Below, piece by piece: positions 8,583-15,863 of a stretch of 28,855 nt of DNA (position 1 is its first letter; each line of letters opens with the position of its first letter). A model generated the notes under the pieces. It had not been told where the DNA came from. It ran no database searches and saw only the letters and a list, made by a program, of their open reading frames with translations. The position numbers were made by a program, and so were the translations under genes. The stretch is from positions 1 to 28,855 of the forward strand of contig JBFWQM010000039.1 in NCBI GenBank assembly GCA_050249455.1, given 5' to 3'. Source of the DNA: JBFWQM01 sp050249455. Its GTDB lineage: Bacteria; Pseudomonadota; Alphaproteobacteria; MPNO01; VGEU01.

Positions 8583-9356
8583 ATGGAACGCAACGAGGTG
8601 AAGGTCATCCATCTCGCCGACCGTCGCGAGGAGGCGCCCGCGGCCGAGCCGGCGCCCGCCGCCGTGCCGGCCGAGATCGCCGGCAACATCGACGCGATCG
8701 CCGACGGCGTCGTGCACGGCTGGGCGTGGGACAAGGCGCACCCGGAGGCGACGCTGTCGGTCCGCCTCTTTGCCGACGACCGCGAGATCGGGGTCGCGGT
8801 CGCCGACGTCGCGCGGCCCGACCTGCGGCGCAACGGCATCGGCTCGGGCGCGCATGCCTTCACCTTCGTCCTGCCCGAGGACGCGAAGGGCGCAGACCTG
8901 CGCATCGCCGCCTTCGCCGAGGATCCGGAGACCGGCGAGCCGGTCGCGCTCGGCCGCCGCCGCGTCGGCACGGTGGAGGACCAGGACCTCGCCGCTGAGC
9001 TGAAGCGCATGCAGGACACCGTCGACCGCCTGCTCGACGCGCAGCGCGCCATCTACCGCAACGTGCGCGCCATCGCGCGGCCGAACCTCGCCGCCGAGAC
9101 GCAGAACGCCGTCAACGCGGCGATGGGGATGCCGGTCACCGAGATGAAGGGCATCACCACCGCCCTGCACGCCGAGTTCGAGCGCGCCTTCGCCCAGGGC
9201 CGCCGCGTCGAGGAGCAGCTCAAGGCGCTCCGCGCGACGCTGGACACGCGCGACGCGCGCCCGGCGGGTGGCCGCAACTGGCCGCTGGTTGCCATCGGCG
9301 CCGCCTGCGCGCTGACGCTCGCGATCGAGATCGCGCGGCTCGCGGGGATCGCGTAG
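8583..9356 (+). CDS. Tail-anchored coiled-coil protein with the GW..D beta-module
   Basis: A 257-residue protein of unknown function. Residues ~36-100 form a beta-rich module with the pattern DGVVHGWAWD..HP, VRLFADDREIG, ARPDL..NGIGSGAHAFTF. This pattern recurs in proteins linked to glycosyltransferases and methyltransferases in Alphaproteobacteria. Residues ~132-225 are charged and helical (AAELKRMQDTVDRLLDAQ; EEQLKALRATLDT), a likely coiled coil. The last ~25 residues contain a single hydrophobic helix (about 232-251) just before the C-terminus, so it looks tail-anchored with the bulk in the cytoplasm. There is no N-terminal signal. It is the last gene of the glycan operon, 10 nt after the acetyltransferase. 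A role as membrane scaffold or length regulator for the transferases is inference only. Confidence 0.75.
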   Translation: MERNEVKVIHLADRREEAPAAEPAPAAVPAEIAGNIDAIADGVVHGWAWDKAHPEATLSVRLFADDREIGVAVADVARPDLRRNGIGSGAHAFTFVLPEDAKGADLRIAAFAEDPETGEPVALGRRRVGTVEDQDLAAELKRMQDTVDRLLDAQRAIYRNVRAIARPNLAAETQNAVNAAMGMPVTEMKGITTALHAEFERAFAQGRRVEEQLKALRATLDTRDARPAGGRNWPLVAIGAACALTLAIEIARLAGIA

Positions 9357-9402
9357 CGCCGCAGTGGGAATGGACGACTGAATTCCATGTCGTTTCGTCG
9401 TA

Positions 9403-9419
9403 GCCGGGCTTGTCCCGGC
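9403..9419. repeat. Short intergenic palindrome (GCCGGG-CTTGT-CCCGGC)
   Basis: A 6-bp perfect stem (9403-9408 with 9414-9419) and 5-nt loop sit in the 194-bp gap between the glycan operon and msrA. The wording around it (CGTAGCCGGGCTTGTCCCGGCCATGACG) matches a dispersed palindromic repeat that is common between genes in Rhizobiales and Rhodospirillales. It has no T-run, so it is not a standard terminator, though it could stop or stabilise the operon transcript. Confidence 0.6.
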
Positions 9420-9492
9420 CATGACGAACCTTATCGCATCGGCATGACGGAGACCTGCCATTAGGGCCGGTACCGCAGTACGGGTCGGCCCC

Positions 9493-9520
9493 GTGACCTT
9501 CAGCCGAAATGTGCTATGTC
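9493..9520 (+). promoter_or_regulatory. Candidate promoter of msrA
   Basis: GTGACC (9493-9498, 4 of 6 to TTGACA), a 16-bp spacer and TATGTC (9515-9520), preceded by GTGC, lie 30 nt before the msrA start. The match is modest. It is proposed mainly because the gene needs its own promoter after the gap. Confidence 0.3.
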
Positions 9521-9550
9521 TAGGGCAGGCCCTGAGCGGAGGCTTTCCCG

Positions 9551-10207
9551 ATGTTCTCGTTCACGCGCAAGAAGGCGATGATGCCGCAGCCGGAGGAGGC
9601 GCTGCGCGGGCGCGCCCAGGCGATGCGGGTCACCAACCGCCATTTCGTCAACGGCAACCCGATCGTGCCGCCGTTCCCCGAGGGGATGCAGCTCGGCCTG
9701 TTCGGCATGGGCTGCTTCTGGGGCGCCGAGCAGATGTTCTGGAAGACGCCGGGCGTCTTCTCCACCTCGGTCGGCTACGCCGCCGGATATACCCCGAACC
9801 CGGCCTACGAGGAGGTCTGCTCCGGCCAGACCGGCCATAACGAGGTGGTGCGCGTGGTGTTCGATCCGGCGAAGACCAGCTTCGCCGCCATGCTGAAGGT
9901 GTTCTGGGAAGGCCACGACCCCACCCAGGGGATGCGCCAGGGCAACGACGTCGGCACCCAGTACCGCTCCGGCGTCTACGTCCACTCGGCCGAGCAGCGC
10001 ACGCTGGCGGCGGAAACGCGCGAGATGTACCAGGCGCTGCTGCTGGCCAAGGGCTTCGGCGACATCACCACCGAGATCCTCGACGCCCCCGAGTTCTACT
10101 ACGCCGAGGACTATCACCAGCAGTACCTCGCCAAGAACCCCGGCGGCTATTGCGGCCACGGCGGCACCGGGATCTCATGCCCGATCGGCGTCGTGGCCGC
10201 GAAATAG
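9551..10207 (+). CDS. msrA: Peptide-methionine (S)-S-oxide reductase
   Basis: Repairs oxidised proteins by reducing the S epimer of methionine sulfoxide, with thioredoxin as usual donor. It has 218 residues with the diagnostic GCFWGAE motif (catalytic C55). The family blocks VGYAAGYTPNPAYEEVCSG, TGHNEVVRVVFDP, FWEGHDPTQGMRQGNDVGTQYRS and FYYAEDYHQQYLAKNP are all present, and a C-terminal CGHGGTGISCP supplies resolving cysteines. There is no signal peptide, so it is cytoplasmic. GCGGAGG upstream supports the ATG at 9551. The TspO-like gene starts 7 nt after the stop, so the two probably form an operon with an oxidative-stress theme. Confidence 0.96.
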   Translation: MFSFTRKKAMMPQPEEALRGRAQAMRVTNRHFVNGNPIVPPFPEGMQLGLFGMGCFWGAEQMFWKTPGVFSTSVGYAAGYTPNPAYEEVCSGQTGHNEVVRVVFDPAKTSFAAMLKVFWEGHDPTQGMRQGNDVGTQYRSGVYVHSAEQRTLAAETREMYQALLLAKGFGDITTEILDAPEFYYAEDYHQQYLAKNPGGYCGHGGTGISCPIGVVAAK

Positions 10208-10214
10208 CCGCCGC

Positions 10215-10709
10215 GTGACCGCCGTTCCCGGCCGCCCCGGCTGGCGCGACGGCCTCGCGCTCGGCGGTTTCGCCGCCGCCTGCTTCGCCGTCGCCGCGGT
10301 CGGCGGCGCGATCACCGCGACCTCCGTCGGCACCTGGTACCAGGGCCTCGCCAAGCCATCGTTCAATCCGCCGGACTGGCTGTTCGCGCCGGTGTGGACC
10401 GCGCTCTACGCAATGATGGCGTTTGCCGCCTGGCGCGCGTGGCGGCATGGGCGGGGCGGCCGGCGGCGCGCCGCGCTGGTGCTGTTCTTTGTCCAGCTGG
10501 CGCTCAACCTCGGCTGGACGGTGCTGTTCTTCGGGCTGCGCGAACCGGCGGCGGCGCTGGCCGAGATCGCCGTGCTGTGGCTTGCCATCGCCGCCACCAT
10601 CGCCGCGTTCCGTCGTATCGATGCGGCGGCGGCGTGGCTGCTGGCGCCCTACATCGCCTGGGTCAGCTTCGCGGCGGTGCTGAATGCGGCGATCGTGATC
10701 CTCAACTAG
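10215..10709 (+). CDS. tspO: TspO/MBR family membrane protein
   Basis: A 164-residue integral membrane protein of the tryptophan-rich sensory (TspO, peripheral benzodiazepine receptor) family, which binds porphyrins and tetrapyrroles and modulates stress and pigment responses. It has five hydrophobic segments, beginning GGFAAACFAVAAVGGAIT. The family signature is seen in WYQGLAKPSFNPPDWLFAPVW and LALNLGWTVLFFG, ending with APYIAWVSFAAVLNAAI. It starts at GTG 10215, 7 nt after msrA. Its TAG lies on the palindrome CTAG (10706-10709), which also provides the stop of the convergent permease gene, so the two genes overlap by 4 bp. Confidence 0.92.
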   Translation: MTAVPGRPGWRDGLALGGFAAACFAVAAVGGAITATSVGTWYQGLAKPSFNPPDWLFAPVWTALYAMMAFAAWRAWRHGRGGRRRAALVLFFVQLALNLGWTVLFFGLREPAAALAEIAVLWLAIAATIAAFRRIDAAAAWLLAPYIAWVSFAAVLNAAIVILN

Positions 10710-11491
10710 CGTTCGCCCGCCGCGCTCTCGTGCCAGGCGCGCAGCATCCGGCGCGCGAACCAGCCGAGCACGGCGTGGATCGCGATGCCGGCGCCCGACA
10801 GCAGCAGCAGCGCCGCGAACAGCCGCGGGATCTGCAGCCGGTAGCCGGCCTCCAGGATGCGGAAGGCGAGCCCGCTCTCCGCCCCGCCGGAACCCGCGAC
10901 GAACTCCGCCACTACCGCCCCGATCAGCGCCAGCCCGCCGCTGATCCGCACGCCAGCGAGGAAATAGGGCAGTGCGGTCGGCATGCGCAATTGCAGCAAG
11001 GTCTGCCACCGGCTGGCGCCGTACAGCCGGAACAGCTCGTGCAGGCCGCGGTCAGCGCTGTTGAGGCCCAGCGTCGTGTTGGCGACGATCGGGAAGAACG
11101 CGACGATCCAGGCGCAGATCAGCAGCGACAAGAACACGTCGTCGACCCAGATGATGATCAGCGGCGCGATCGAGACGATCGGCGTCACCTGCAGGATCAC
11201 CAGATACGGGTACAGGCTGCGCTCGACCAGTCGCGACTGCGCCAGCAGCATCGCGATCGCGAGGCCGATGACGGTCGCCGCCGCCAGCGCCGCGAAGGTC
11301 GTGCGCAGGGTCACCCACAGCGCCCCCAGCAGGCTCGGCCCGTCGGTCCACAGGGTCTGCAGCACCAGCAGCGGGCCGGGCAGGATGTAGTGGGGGATGT
11401 CGTTGAGGCGGACGATCGTCTCCCATCCGGCGAGCACGATCAGCGCGACGGCGGCGGGGGCGGCGACGGGGGTGAGGCGGTCGGCGGTCAT
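10706..11491 (-). CDS. ABC transporter permease, NitT/TauT (SsuC/ThiX-like) type
   Basis: The inner-membrane subunit of the importer encoded with 11628 and 12421. It has 261 residues with about six hydrophobic helices. The BPD_transp_1 EAA loop reads ELFRLYGASRWQTLLQLRMPTALPYFLAGVRI in part (about residues 155-185) and contacts the ATPase. Upstream are ILPGPLLVLQTLW and VIGLAIAMLLAQS, typical of the SsuC/TauC/ThiX group. It is last in the minus-strand order binding protein, ATPase, permease. It is separated from the ATPase gene by 136 bp that carry a large palindromic element, unusual inside an operon. Its stop shares CTAG with the convergent TspO gene. Confidence 0.9.
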   Translation of the reverse strand: MTADRLTPVAAPAAVALIVLAGWETIVRLNDIPHYILPGPLLVLQTLWTDGPSLLGALWVTLRTTFAALAAATVIGLAIAMLLAQSRLVERSLYPYLVILQVTPIVSIAPLIIIWVDDVFLSLLICAWIVAFFPIVANTTLGLNSADRGLHELFRLYGASRWQTLLQLRMPTALPYFLAGVRISGGLALIGAVVAEFVAGSGGAESGLAFRILEAGYRLQIPRLFAALLLLSGAGIAIHAVLGWFARRMLRAWHESAAGER

Positions 11492-11515
11492 CGGCGGTCG
11501 CAGGCGCGGCGGAGG

Positions 11516-11600
11516 CGCCCCCTTCCCCTAACCCCCTCGCACGAGGGGAGGGGGAATTTCTCCCTCCCCCCTCGTGGGGGAGGGTTGGGGTGGGGGGGCG
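11516..11600. repeat. Large palindromic intergenic element, copy 1
   Basis: Two ~40-bp C/G-rich arms (11516-11555 and 11561-11600), each carrying an internal CCCCCTCG/CGAGGGG hairpin, are inverted around an AT-rich centre (AATTTC). The same arm sequence (CGCCCCCTCCCC..ACCCCCTC..CGAGGGGAGGGGG) occurs at 28225-28326. So this is a dispersed repeat rather than a gene-specific site. It lies between the ATPase and permease genes. Confidence 0.85.
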
Positions 11601-11627
11601 TTTCCGGGTCCGGCTGCCGCCGCATCC

Positions 11628-12380
11628 TCACCCCTCCATCGCCGCCGCCAGCCGTTCGCTTACCGTCCGGCAGGCGGCGGCGAACTCGGCGCTGGTGCGC
11701 AGCGCGGGCGTGCGGGCCGGCGGCAGCGGCACCGCGACGTCGGCGGCGATGCGGCCGGGGCGCGCCGACATGACGACGACGCGGGTCGAGAGGTAGACGG
11801 ATTCGAACACGCTGTGGGTGACGAACAGCACCGTCCAGCCCTGGTCGCGCCACAGCCGCAGCAGATCGTCGTTGAGCCGGAACCGGGTGATCTCGTCGAG
11901 CGCGGCGAACGGTTCGTCGAGCAGCAGAAGCCGCGGCCGCGTCACCACTGCGCGAGCAATGGAGACGCGCATGCGCATGCCGCCGGACAGCTCGCGCGGA
12001 TAAGCGCCGGCCGCGCCGTCGAGGCCGACCAGCGCCAGCGCCGCCTCGATGCGCGGCCGCACCGCGGCACGGCTCTCGCCGGCCAGCTTGAGCGGCAGGT
12101 AGACGTTGTCGAACGCGGTCGCCCACGGCAGCAGGGTGGCGTCCTGGAACACGAAGCCGATGCCGCCGCGCGCCGGCGCGCCGTGCGGCCAGGCGACCGT
12201 CCCCTCGCTCGGCGTCTCCAGCCCGGCGACGATGCGCAGAAGCGTCGACTTGCCGCAGCCGGACGGGCCGACCAGGCTGACGAACGCGCCGTCCTCCACC
12301 GCGAGGTCGATGGCGTCGAGCGCGCGGGTGCCGGACGCGAACGCCTTGCCGACGCGGTCGAGGGTGAGGAGGGTGGTCAT
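11628..12380 (-). CDS. ABC transporter ATP-binding protein, NitT/TauT (SsuB/ThiZ-like) type
   Basis: The ATPase of the importer. It has 250 residues: Walker A GPSGCGKST (38-46), Q-loop FQDATLLPW (Q79), signature LSGGM (131-135), Walker B LLLLDEPF (151-158), D-loop ALDE and switch His in VTHSVFES. WATAFDNVYLPL after the Q-loop is characteristic of the nitrate/taurine/sulfonate/thiamine-precursor class. It is preceded by the binding-protein gene (40 nt gap) and followed by the permease after the palindromic element. Confidence 0.93.
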   Translation of the reverse strand: MTTLLTLDRVGKAFASGTRALDAIDLAVEDGAFVSLVGPSGCGKSTLLRIVAGLETPSEGTVAWPHGAPARGGIGFVFQDATLLPWATAFDNVYLPLKLAGESRAAVRPRIEAALALVGLDGAAGAYPRELSGGMRMRVSIARAVVTRPRLLLLDEPFAALDEITRFRLNDDLLRLWRDQGWTVLFVTHSVFESVYLSTRVVVMSARPGRIAADVAVPLPPARTPALRTSAEFAAACRTVSERLAAAMEG

Positions 12381-12420
12381 GCGATGCCGTCGCCGGAACG
12401 CCGCGCCCGTCGCGTGCCCG

Positions 12421-13416
12421 CTACTTCTTCAGCGACATCCCGGCCTTCTTGTTCACGAACTGCAGCGTGTAGGCCTTCTTGACGTCGAGGCCTGCGGGGT
12501 AGAGCCCCTGCGCCGCCATCACGGCGTGGAAGTCCTGCCAGCGCGCGTCGGTCATCGCGCCGATGCCGCCGGCCAGCGCGTCGCCGGAATCGACGATGCC
12601 GTGGTCCTTCATCCTGGCGATGCCGTAGGCGATCAGCGCGTCGGTCATCTCCGGGTTGTCCTTCTTGATGAGCGCGTTGCCCGGCGCCGGGTCGGCATAG
12701 AGGTAGCCGTACCAGCCCTCGATCGAGGCATCGACGAACGCCTGAACGACGGCCGGCTTCTCGCGCACCAGCTTCTGCGAGGTCTGGATCATCGCGCCGT
12801 AGGAGCTGTAGCCGGCGTCGGCCAGCAGCATCACCACCGGCTTCACGCCCTCGCGCTCGATCACGAACGGCTCGCTGCCGAGATAGCCCTGCTGCACGGC
12901 CGCCTTGCTGGCGAGGAATGGCGCGACGCTGAAGGTGTAGGGCCGGATCTGGTCGTCGGTGAGGCCGAACTTCGACTTCAGGAACAGCCACCAGCTCACC
13001 CGCGCGTCGGCGCCGATCATCACCGGCTTGCCCTTCAGCGCCGCCAGCGTGTCGTTGCCCTGGCCGGGGTGGGCGATCAGCACGGTGGGGTCCTTTTGGA
13101 ACAGCGCGGCCACCGCGACCATCGGGATGTTCTCCTTCGCGTAGTTGAGCGCGATGAAGGAGTTCGACGACATGTTGAAGTCGAGCCGCCCGGCGGCCAG
13201 CAGCTGGGCATGGTTGACCTGCGGCCCGCCCGGACGCAGCGTCACTTCCAGCCCGCGCTTGGCGTACAGCCCCGTGGCGAGCGCCTGGTAGAAGCCGCCG
13301 TGCTCGGCCTGCGCCTTCCAGTCGGTGCCGAAGCTGACCTTGTCGGCCGCCGCCGCGGGCAGGGCCACGAAGGCCGCCAGCGCAAGGCCGGTCGCGAGAC
13401 GGTGGAGACGACACAT
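12421..13416 (-). CDS. ABC transporter substrate-binding protein, NMT1/THI5 (ThiY-like) fold
   Basis: A periplasmic binding protein of 331 residues. It has a Sec signal peptide (MCRLHRLATGLALAAFVALPAAAA, cleavage near residue 24). The mature start VSFGTDWKAQAEHGGFYQALATGLYAKRGL, with H39-G-G-F-Y, is the NMT1/THI5-like pattern found in ThiY, which binds formylaminopyrimidine, and in related riboflavin, nitrate and sulfonate binders. GPQVNHAQLLAAGRLDF and EPFVIEREG are further family landmarks. No TPP riboswitch is visible upstream, so a thiamine-precursor role is only one option. AGGAAGG upstream supports the start. First gene of the minus-strand ABC operon. Confidence 0.88.
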   Translation of the reverse strand: MCRLHRLATGLALAAFVALPAAAADKVSFGTDWKAQAEHGGFYQALATGLYAKRGLEVTLRPGGPQVNHAQLLAAGRLDFNMSSNSFIALNYAKENIPMVAVAALFQKDPTVLIAHPGQGNDTLAALKGKPVMIGADARVSWWLFLKSKFGLTDDQIRPYTFSVAPFLASKAAVQQGYLGSEPFVIEREGVKPVVMLLADAGYSSYGAMIQTSQKLVREKPAVVQAFVDASIEGWYGYLYADPAPGNALIKKDNPEMTDALIAYGIARMKDHGIVDSGDALAGGIGAMTDARWQDFHAVMAAQGLYPAGLDVKKAYTLQFVNKKAGMSLKK

Positions 13417-13545
13417 GGCTTCATCCTTCCTGTGAGCGCCCTACATCAAAGGAACGTGCGCGCCGGCGCAAGCGCAACGTGCGCGACGCGTGTCACGAAG
13501 TCGGGGTAGACTCTCCTCGGTCGCACTCATCTCGGAGTTGCCGTC

Positions 13546-13893
13546 ATGCGCAGGATGATCGCGTTCGCCGCCGCCGCCGCCCTGGTCCCGGCCGTCGCGC
13601 TGGCCCACCACGGCTGGAGCAGCTACGACCCGAACAACGCCCTGACCCTGGAAGGGCCGATCAAGTCGGTGAAGTACCAGAACCCGCACGGCGAGATCGA
13701 GCTGGCCCACGACGGCAAGGACTGGCTGGTCGTGCTGGCGCCGCCGTCGCGGATGGAGCGCCGCGGCCTGCCCAGGGAGATGCTGGAGGTCGGCAAGCGG
13801 GTGACGGTGGTGGGCTATCCCAGCCGCCACGACCCGCGCGAGATGCGCGCCGAGCGCATTTCCGTCGGCGAATCGACCATCGAGCTGCGCTGA
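13546..13893 (+). CDS. Small secreted protein, DUF6152-like
   Basis: A 115-residue exported protein. The N-terminus MRRMIAFAAAAALVPAVALA is a Sec signal cleaved just before HHGWSSYD, which is the hallmark start of the DUF6152 family. The remainder is a small beta-rich domain (LEGPIKSVKYQNPHGEIEL; KRVTVVGYPSRHDPREMRAERI) resembling OB-fold-like periplasmic proteins. The adjacent His pair after cleavage could bind metal, but this is speculation. Its function is unknown. The membrane protein gene follows 9 nt downstream, so the two are probably one unit. Confidence 0.82.
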   Translation: MRRMIAFAAAAALVPAVALAHHGWSSYDPNNALTLEGPIKSVKYQNPHGEIELAHDGKDWLVVLAPPSRMERRGLPREMLEVGKRVTVVGYPSRHDPREMRAERISVGESTIELR

Positions 13894-13902
13894 ACGGCGC
13901 CC

Positions 13903-14406
13903 ATGCAGCACGACGACGCGGCTGCAGGCGGCCTGGTCGAGTGGGCGCGCCTGATCGAGGCGTCGGCGGCCGGCGCGATGATGCGGGAGTCGTTCTGGCT
14001 CTACCCCGTGATGAACCTGACGCACCTGCTCGGCCTCGTGATGCTGGTCGGCGGGATCGGGCTGCTCGACCTGCGGCTGCTCGGGTTCGGGCGGTCGGTG
14101 CCGGCGGCGGCGCTGTCGCGCTACGTCACCCCGATCGCGGTCGCCGGCCTAGTGCTGATGATCGGCTCCGGGGCGATGCAGTTCGCCGCCGATGCCGGCG
14201 CGCTGGCGGGGGCGGACGTGTTCCGGCTCAAGATCGTGATCGTTGCCGCGGCGATCGCCAACGCGGTGCTGTTCCGCCTGCTGTGGCGGCGCCGGCTGCG
14301 CAACTGGGACGCCGCCCCGCCGGCGTTCGGGCGCCTGCAGGCCGCGGCGTCGGTGTCGATGTGGATCGCCGCCGGCACGCTCGGCCGGCTCATCGCCTAC
14401 TACTGA
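13903..14406 (+). CDS. Four-helix membrane protein, DUF6644-like
   Basis: A 167-residue integral membrane protein of unknown function. It has four hydrophobic stretches: about residues 38-60 (MNLTHLLGLVMLVGGIGLLDL), 76-95 (VTPIAVAGLVLMIGSGAMQF), 109-127 and 147-165. The WLYP..N..HLLGL start followed by LLDLRLLG is a pattern I associate with the DUF6644 family, often next to DUF6152 genes; I hold this name loosely. It lies 9 nt after the secreted-protein gene and 10 nt before the hydratase gene, so the three are probably co-transcribed. Confidence 0.75.
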   Translation: MQHDDAAAGGLVEWARLIEASAAGAMMRESFWLYPVMNLTHLLGLVMLVGGIGLLDLRLLGFGRSVPAAALSRYVTPIAVAGLVLMIGSGAMQFAADAGALAGADVFRLKIVIVAAAIANAVLFRLLWRRRLRNWDAAPPAFGRLQAAASVSMWIAAGTLGRLIAYY

Positions 14407-14416
14407 GGACGGCCGG

Positions 14417-15214
14417 ATGGACGCCGATACGATCGCCGCCGAGATCCTCGCCGCCGCGGGCGCGCGCCGCCAGATCGCGCCGTTCACGGAACGCGCCGGC
14501 GGCCTCGACCTCGACGGCGCCTATGCCGTCACCGCCGCGCTGCGCCGGTTGCGCACCGCGCGCGGCGAACGCCCGGTCGGCCGCAAGATCGGCTTCACCA
14601 ACCGCACCATCTGGGCGGAATACGGCGTCTACGCGCCGATCTGGGGCGACATGTACGACACCACCCTCGCCGGCCTCGCCGACAGCGGCGGGACGGTGGA
14701 CGTCGCCGCGCTCGCCGAGCCGCGCATCGAGCCGGAGATCGCCTTCGGCCTCGCTTGCGCCCCGGCGCCGGACATGGACGAGGCGGCGCTGCTCGGCTGC
14801 ATCGAGTGGGCGGCGCACGGCTTCGAGATCGTGCAGTCGCTGTTCCCCGGCTGGCGATTCTCGGCGCCCGACACGGTCGCCGGGTTTGGCCTGCATGGCG
14901 CCTACCGGCTGGGGCCGAAGCACCGGGTGGACGCCGGCTGGCTGGCGCCGCTGTCGACGTTCCGCATCGCGCTCGCGCGCGACGGCGCGGTGGCGGAGCA
15001 CGGCCGCGCGACGGACGTGCTGGACGGGCCGCTGACGGCGCTGCGCCACCTCGTCGGCCTGCTCGCGCGCGACCCGCACAACGCGCCGCTTGCGGCGGGC
15101 GAGATCGTCACCACCGGCACCTTGACCCGCGCGTTGCCGGTTGCGCGGGGCGAGCGGTGGTCCACCGCGATCGACGGCCTGCCGATCGCCGGGATCGAGA
15201 TGCGGATCGCGTGA
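14417..15214 (+). CDS. 2-keto-4-pentenoate hydratase-like enzyme (FAH superfamily)
   Basis: A 265-residue enzyme of the fumarylacetoacetase/2-hydroxypentadienoate hydratase superfamily, resembling MhpD/DmpE/HpaH. Those members hydrate or decarboxylate 2-oxo acids from aromatic meta-cleavage. Seen here: GRKIGFTN (K57), the acidic metal-ligand block EPRIEPEIAF (E105, E107), HGFEIVQS (E137), and the C-terminal VTTGTLTRALPV block in place of the usual GSLT. The ATG at 14417 is 10 nt after the upstream stop. No other catabolic genes lie nearby, so substrate and pathway cannot be fixed. Confidence 0.85.
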   Translation: MDADTIAAEILAAAGARRQIAPFTERAGGLDLDGAYAVTAALRRLRTARGERPVGRKIGFTNRTIWAEYGVYAPIWGDMYDTTLAGLADSGGTVDVAALAEPRIEPEIAFGLACAPAPDMDEAALLGCIEWAAHGFEIVQSLFPGWRFSAPDTVAGFGLHGAYRLGPKHRVDAGWLAPLSTFRIALARDGAVAEHGRATDVLDGPLTALRHLVGLLARDPHNAPLAAGEIVTTGTLTRALPVARGERWSTAIDGLPIAGIEMRIA

Positions 15215-15224
15215 CGGCTCCAAC

Positions 15225-15252
15225 GAAAAAGGGCGGGCCATGGGCCCGCCCT
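15225..15252 (-). terminator. Intrinsic terminator of the DUF1993 gene
   Basis: A 10-bp perfect G+C-rich stem (15230-15239 with 15243-15252) with a 3-nt loop is followed, on the minus strand, by TTTTT (bases 15230-15226). This is a standard rho-independent terminator 30 nt beyond the minus-strand stop at 15283. It lacks a T-run on the plus strand, so it is weaker for the converging hydratase gene. Confidence 0.88.
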
Positions 15253-15282
15253 CGATGCGGCCGCCGCATTGCGTGCGCGAGG

Positions 15283-15798
15283 CTACGCCTGGACCGGCGT
15301 GCTCATGAAGTCGCGCTTGCCGACCTCCACGCCGCAGTGGCGCAGGATGTCGTAGGCGGTGGTGGCGTGGAAATAGAAGTTGGGCAGGGCGAAGTTGAGC
15401 AGGAGACCCTGGCCGGTGAACTTGCGCTCGCCGGACGGGAACTTGATGGTGATGTCGCGGTCCTCGCTGCCGTCGATCTGCTCCGGCTTGATCTTCTTGA
15501 TGAAGGCGATCGCCGTGGCGATGCGGTCCTTCAGGGCGTCGAACGACGCCTCGTCGTTGGCGAACGTGGGCGGCTCAATGCCAGCGCAGCGCCCGCACGC
15601 GCTCATCGCGTGGTCGGTGGCGGCGCGCACCTGGCGCACCAGCGGGAACATGTCGGGATAAAGCCGCATGTTGAGCAGGAACGCCGGGTCCAGCTTCTTC
15701 GCCTCGGCTTGCGCGGCCGCCTTGCCGAGCACGTCCGAAAGGCCCGTCAAATACTGCACGAAGATCGGCACGGACGCCTTGTACATCGATATCGCCAT
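15283..15798 (-). CDS. DUF1993 family protein
   Basis: A 171-residue soluble protein matching the DUF1993 pattern: a helical bundle starting with MYKASVPIFVQYLTGLSDVLGKA, LLNMRLYPDMFPLVRQVRAATDHA, then FDALKDRIATAIAFI, and a C-terminal LPNFYFHATTAYDILRHCGVEVGKRDFM. The layout recalls DinB-like four-helix proteins. The biochemical role is unknown. It is monocistronic: own Shine-Dalgarno (GGGAGACC before the ATG at 15798) and own terminator at 15225-15252. It is divergent from the cyclase gene at 15864. Confidence 0.92.
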   Translation of the reverse strand: MAISMYKASVPIFVQYLTGLSDVLGKAAAQAEAKKLDPAFLLNMRLYPDMFPLVRQVRAATDHAMSACGRCAGIEPPTFANDEASFDALKDRIATAIAFIKKIKPEQIDGSEDRDITIKFPSGERKFTGQGLLLNFALPNFYFHATTAYDILRHCGVEVGKRDFMSTPVQA

Positions 15799-15863
15799 CT
15801 GGGGTCTCCCTGGGTTCGCGCGGACGCGCGGGCGAACCGGAGACTAGCACGAAAGGGCGACGC

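Noticed and set aside
11488..12126. Minus-strand frame overlapping the ATPase gene and the palindromic element
   Set aside because: It contains the translated repeat (PPPRGG, CEGVRGRG) and no motif; it is a shadow frame.
13417..13545. Possible TPP riboswitch upstream of the ThiY-like gene
   Set aside because: Neither the CUGAGA nor the ACCUGA core can be found on either strand of this 129-bp region.
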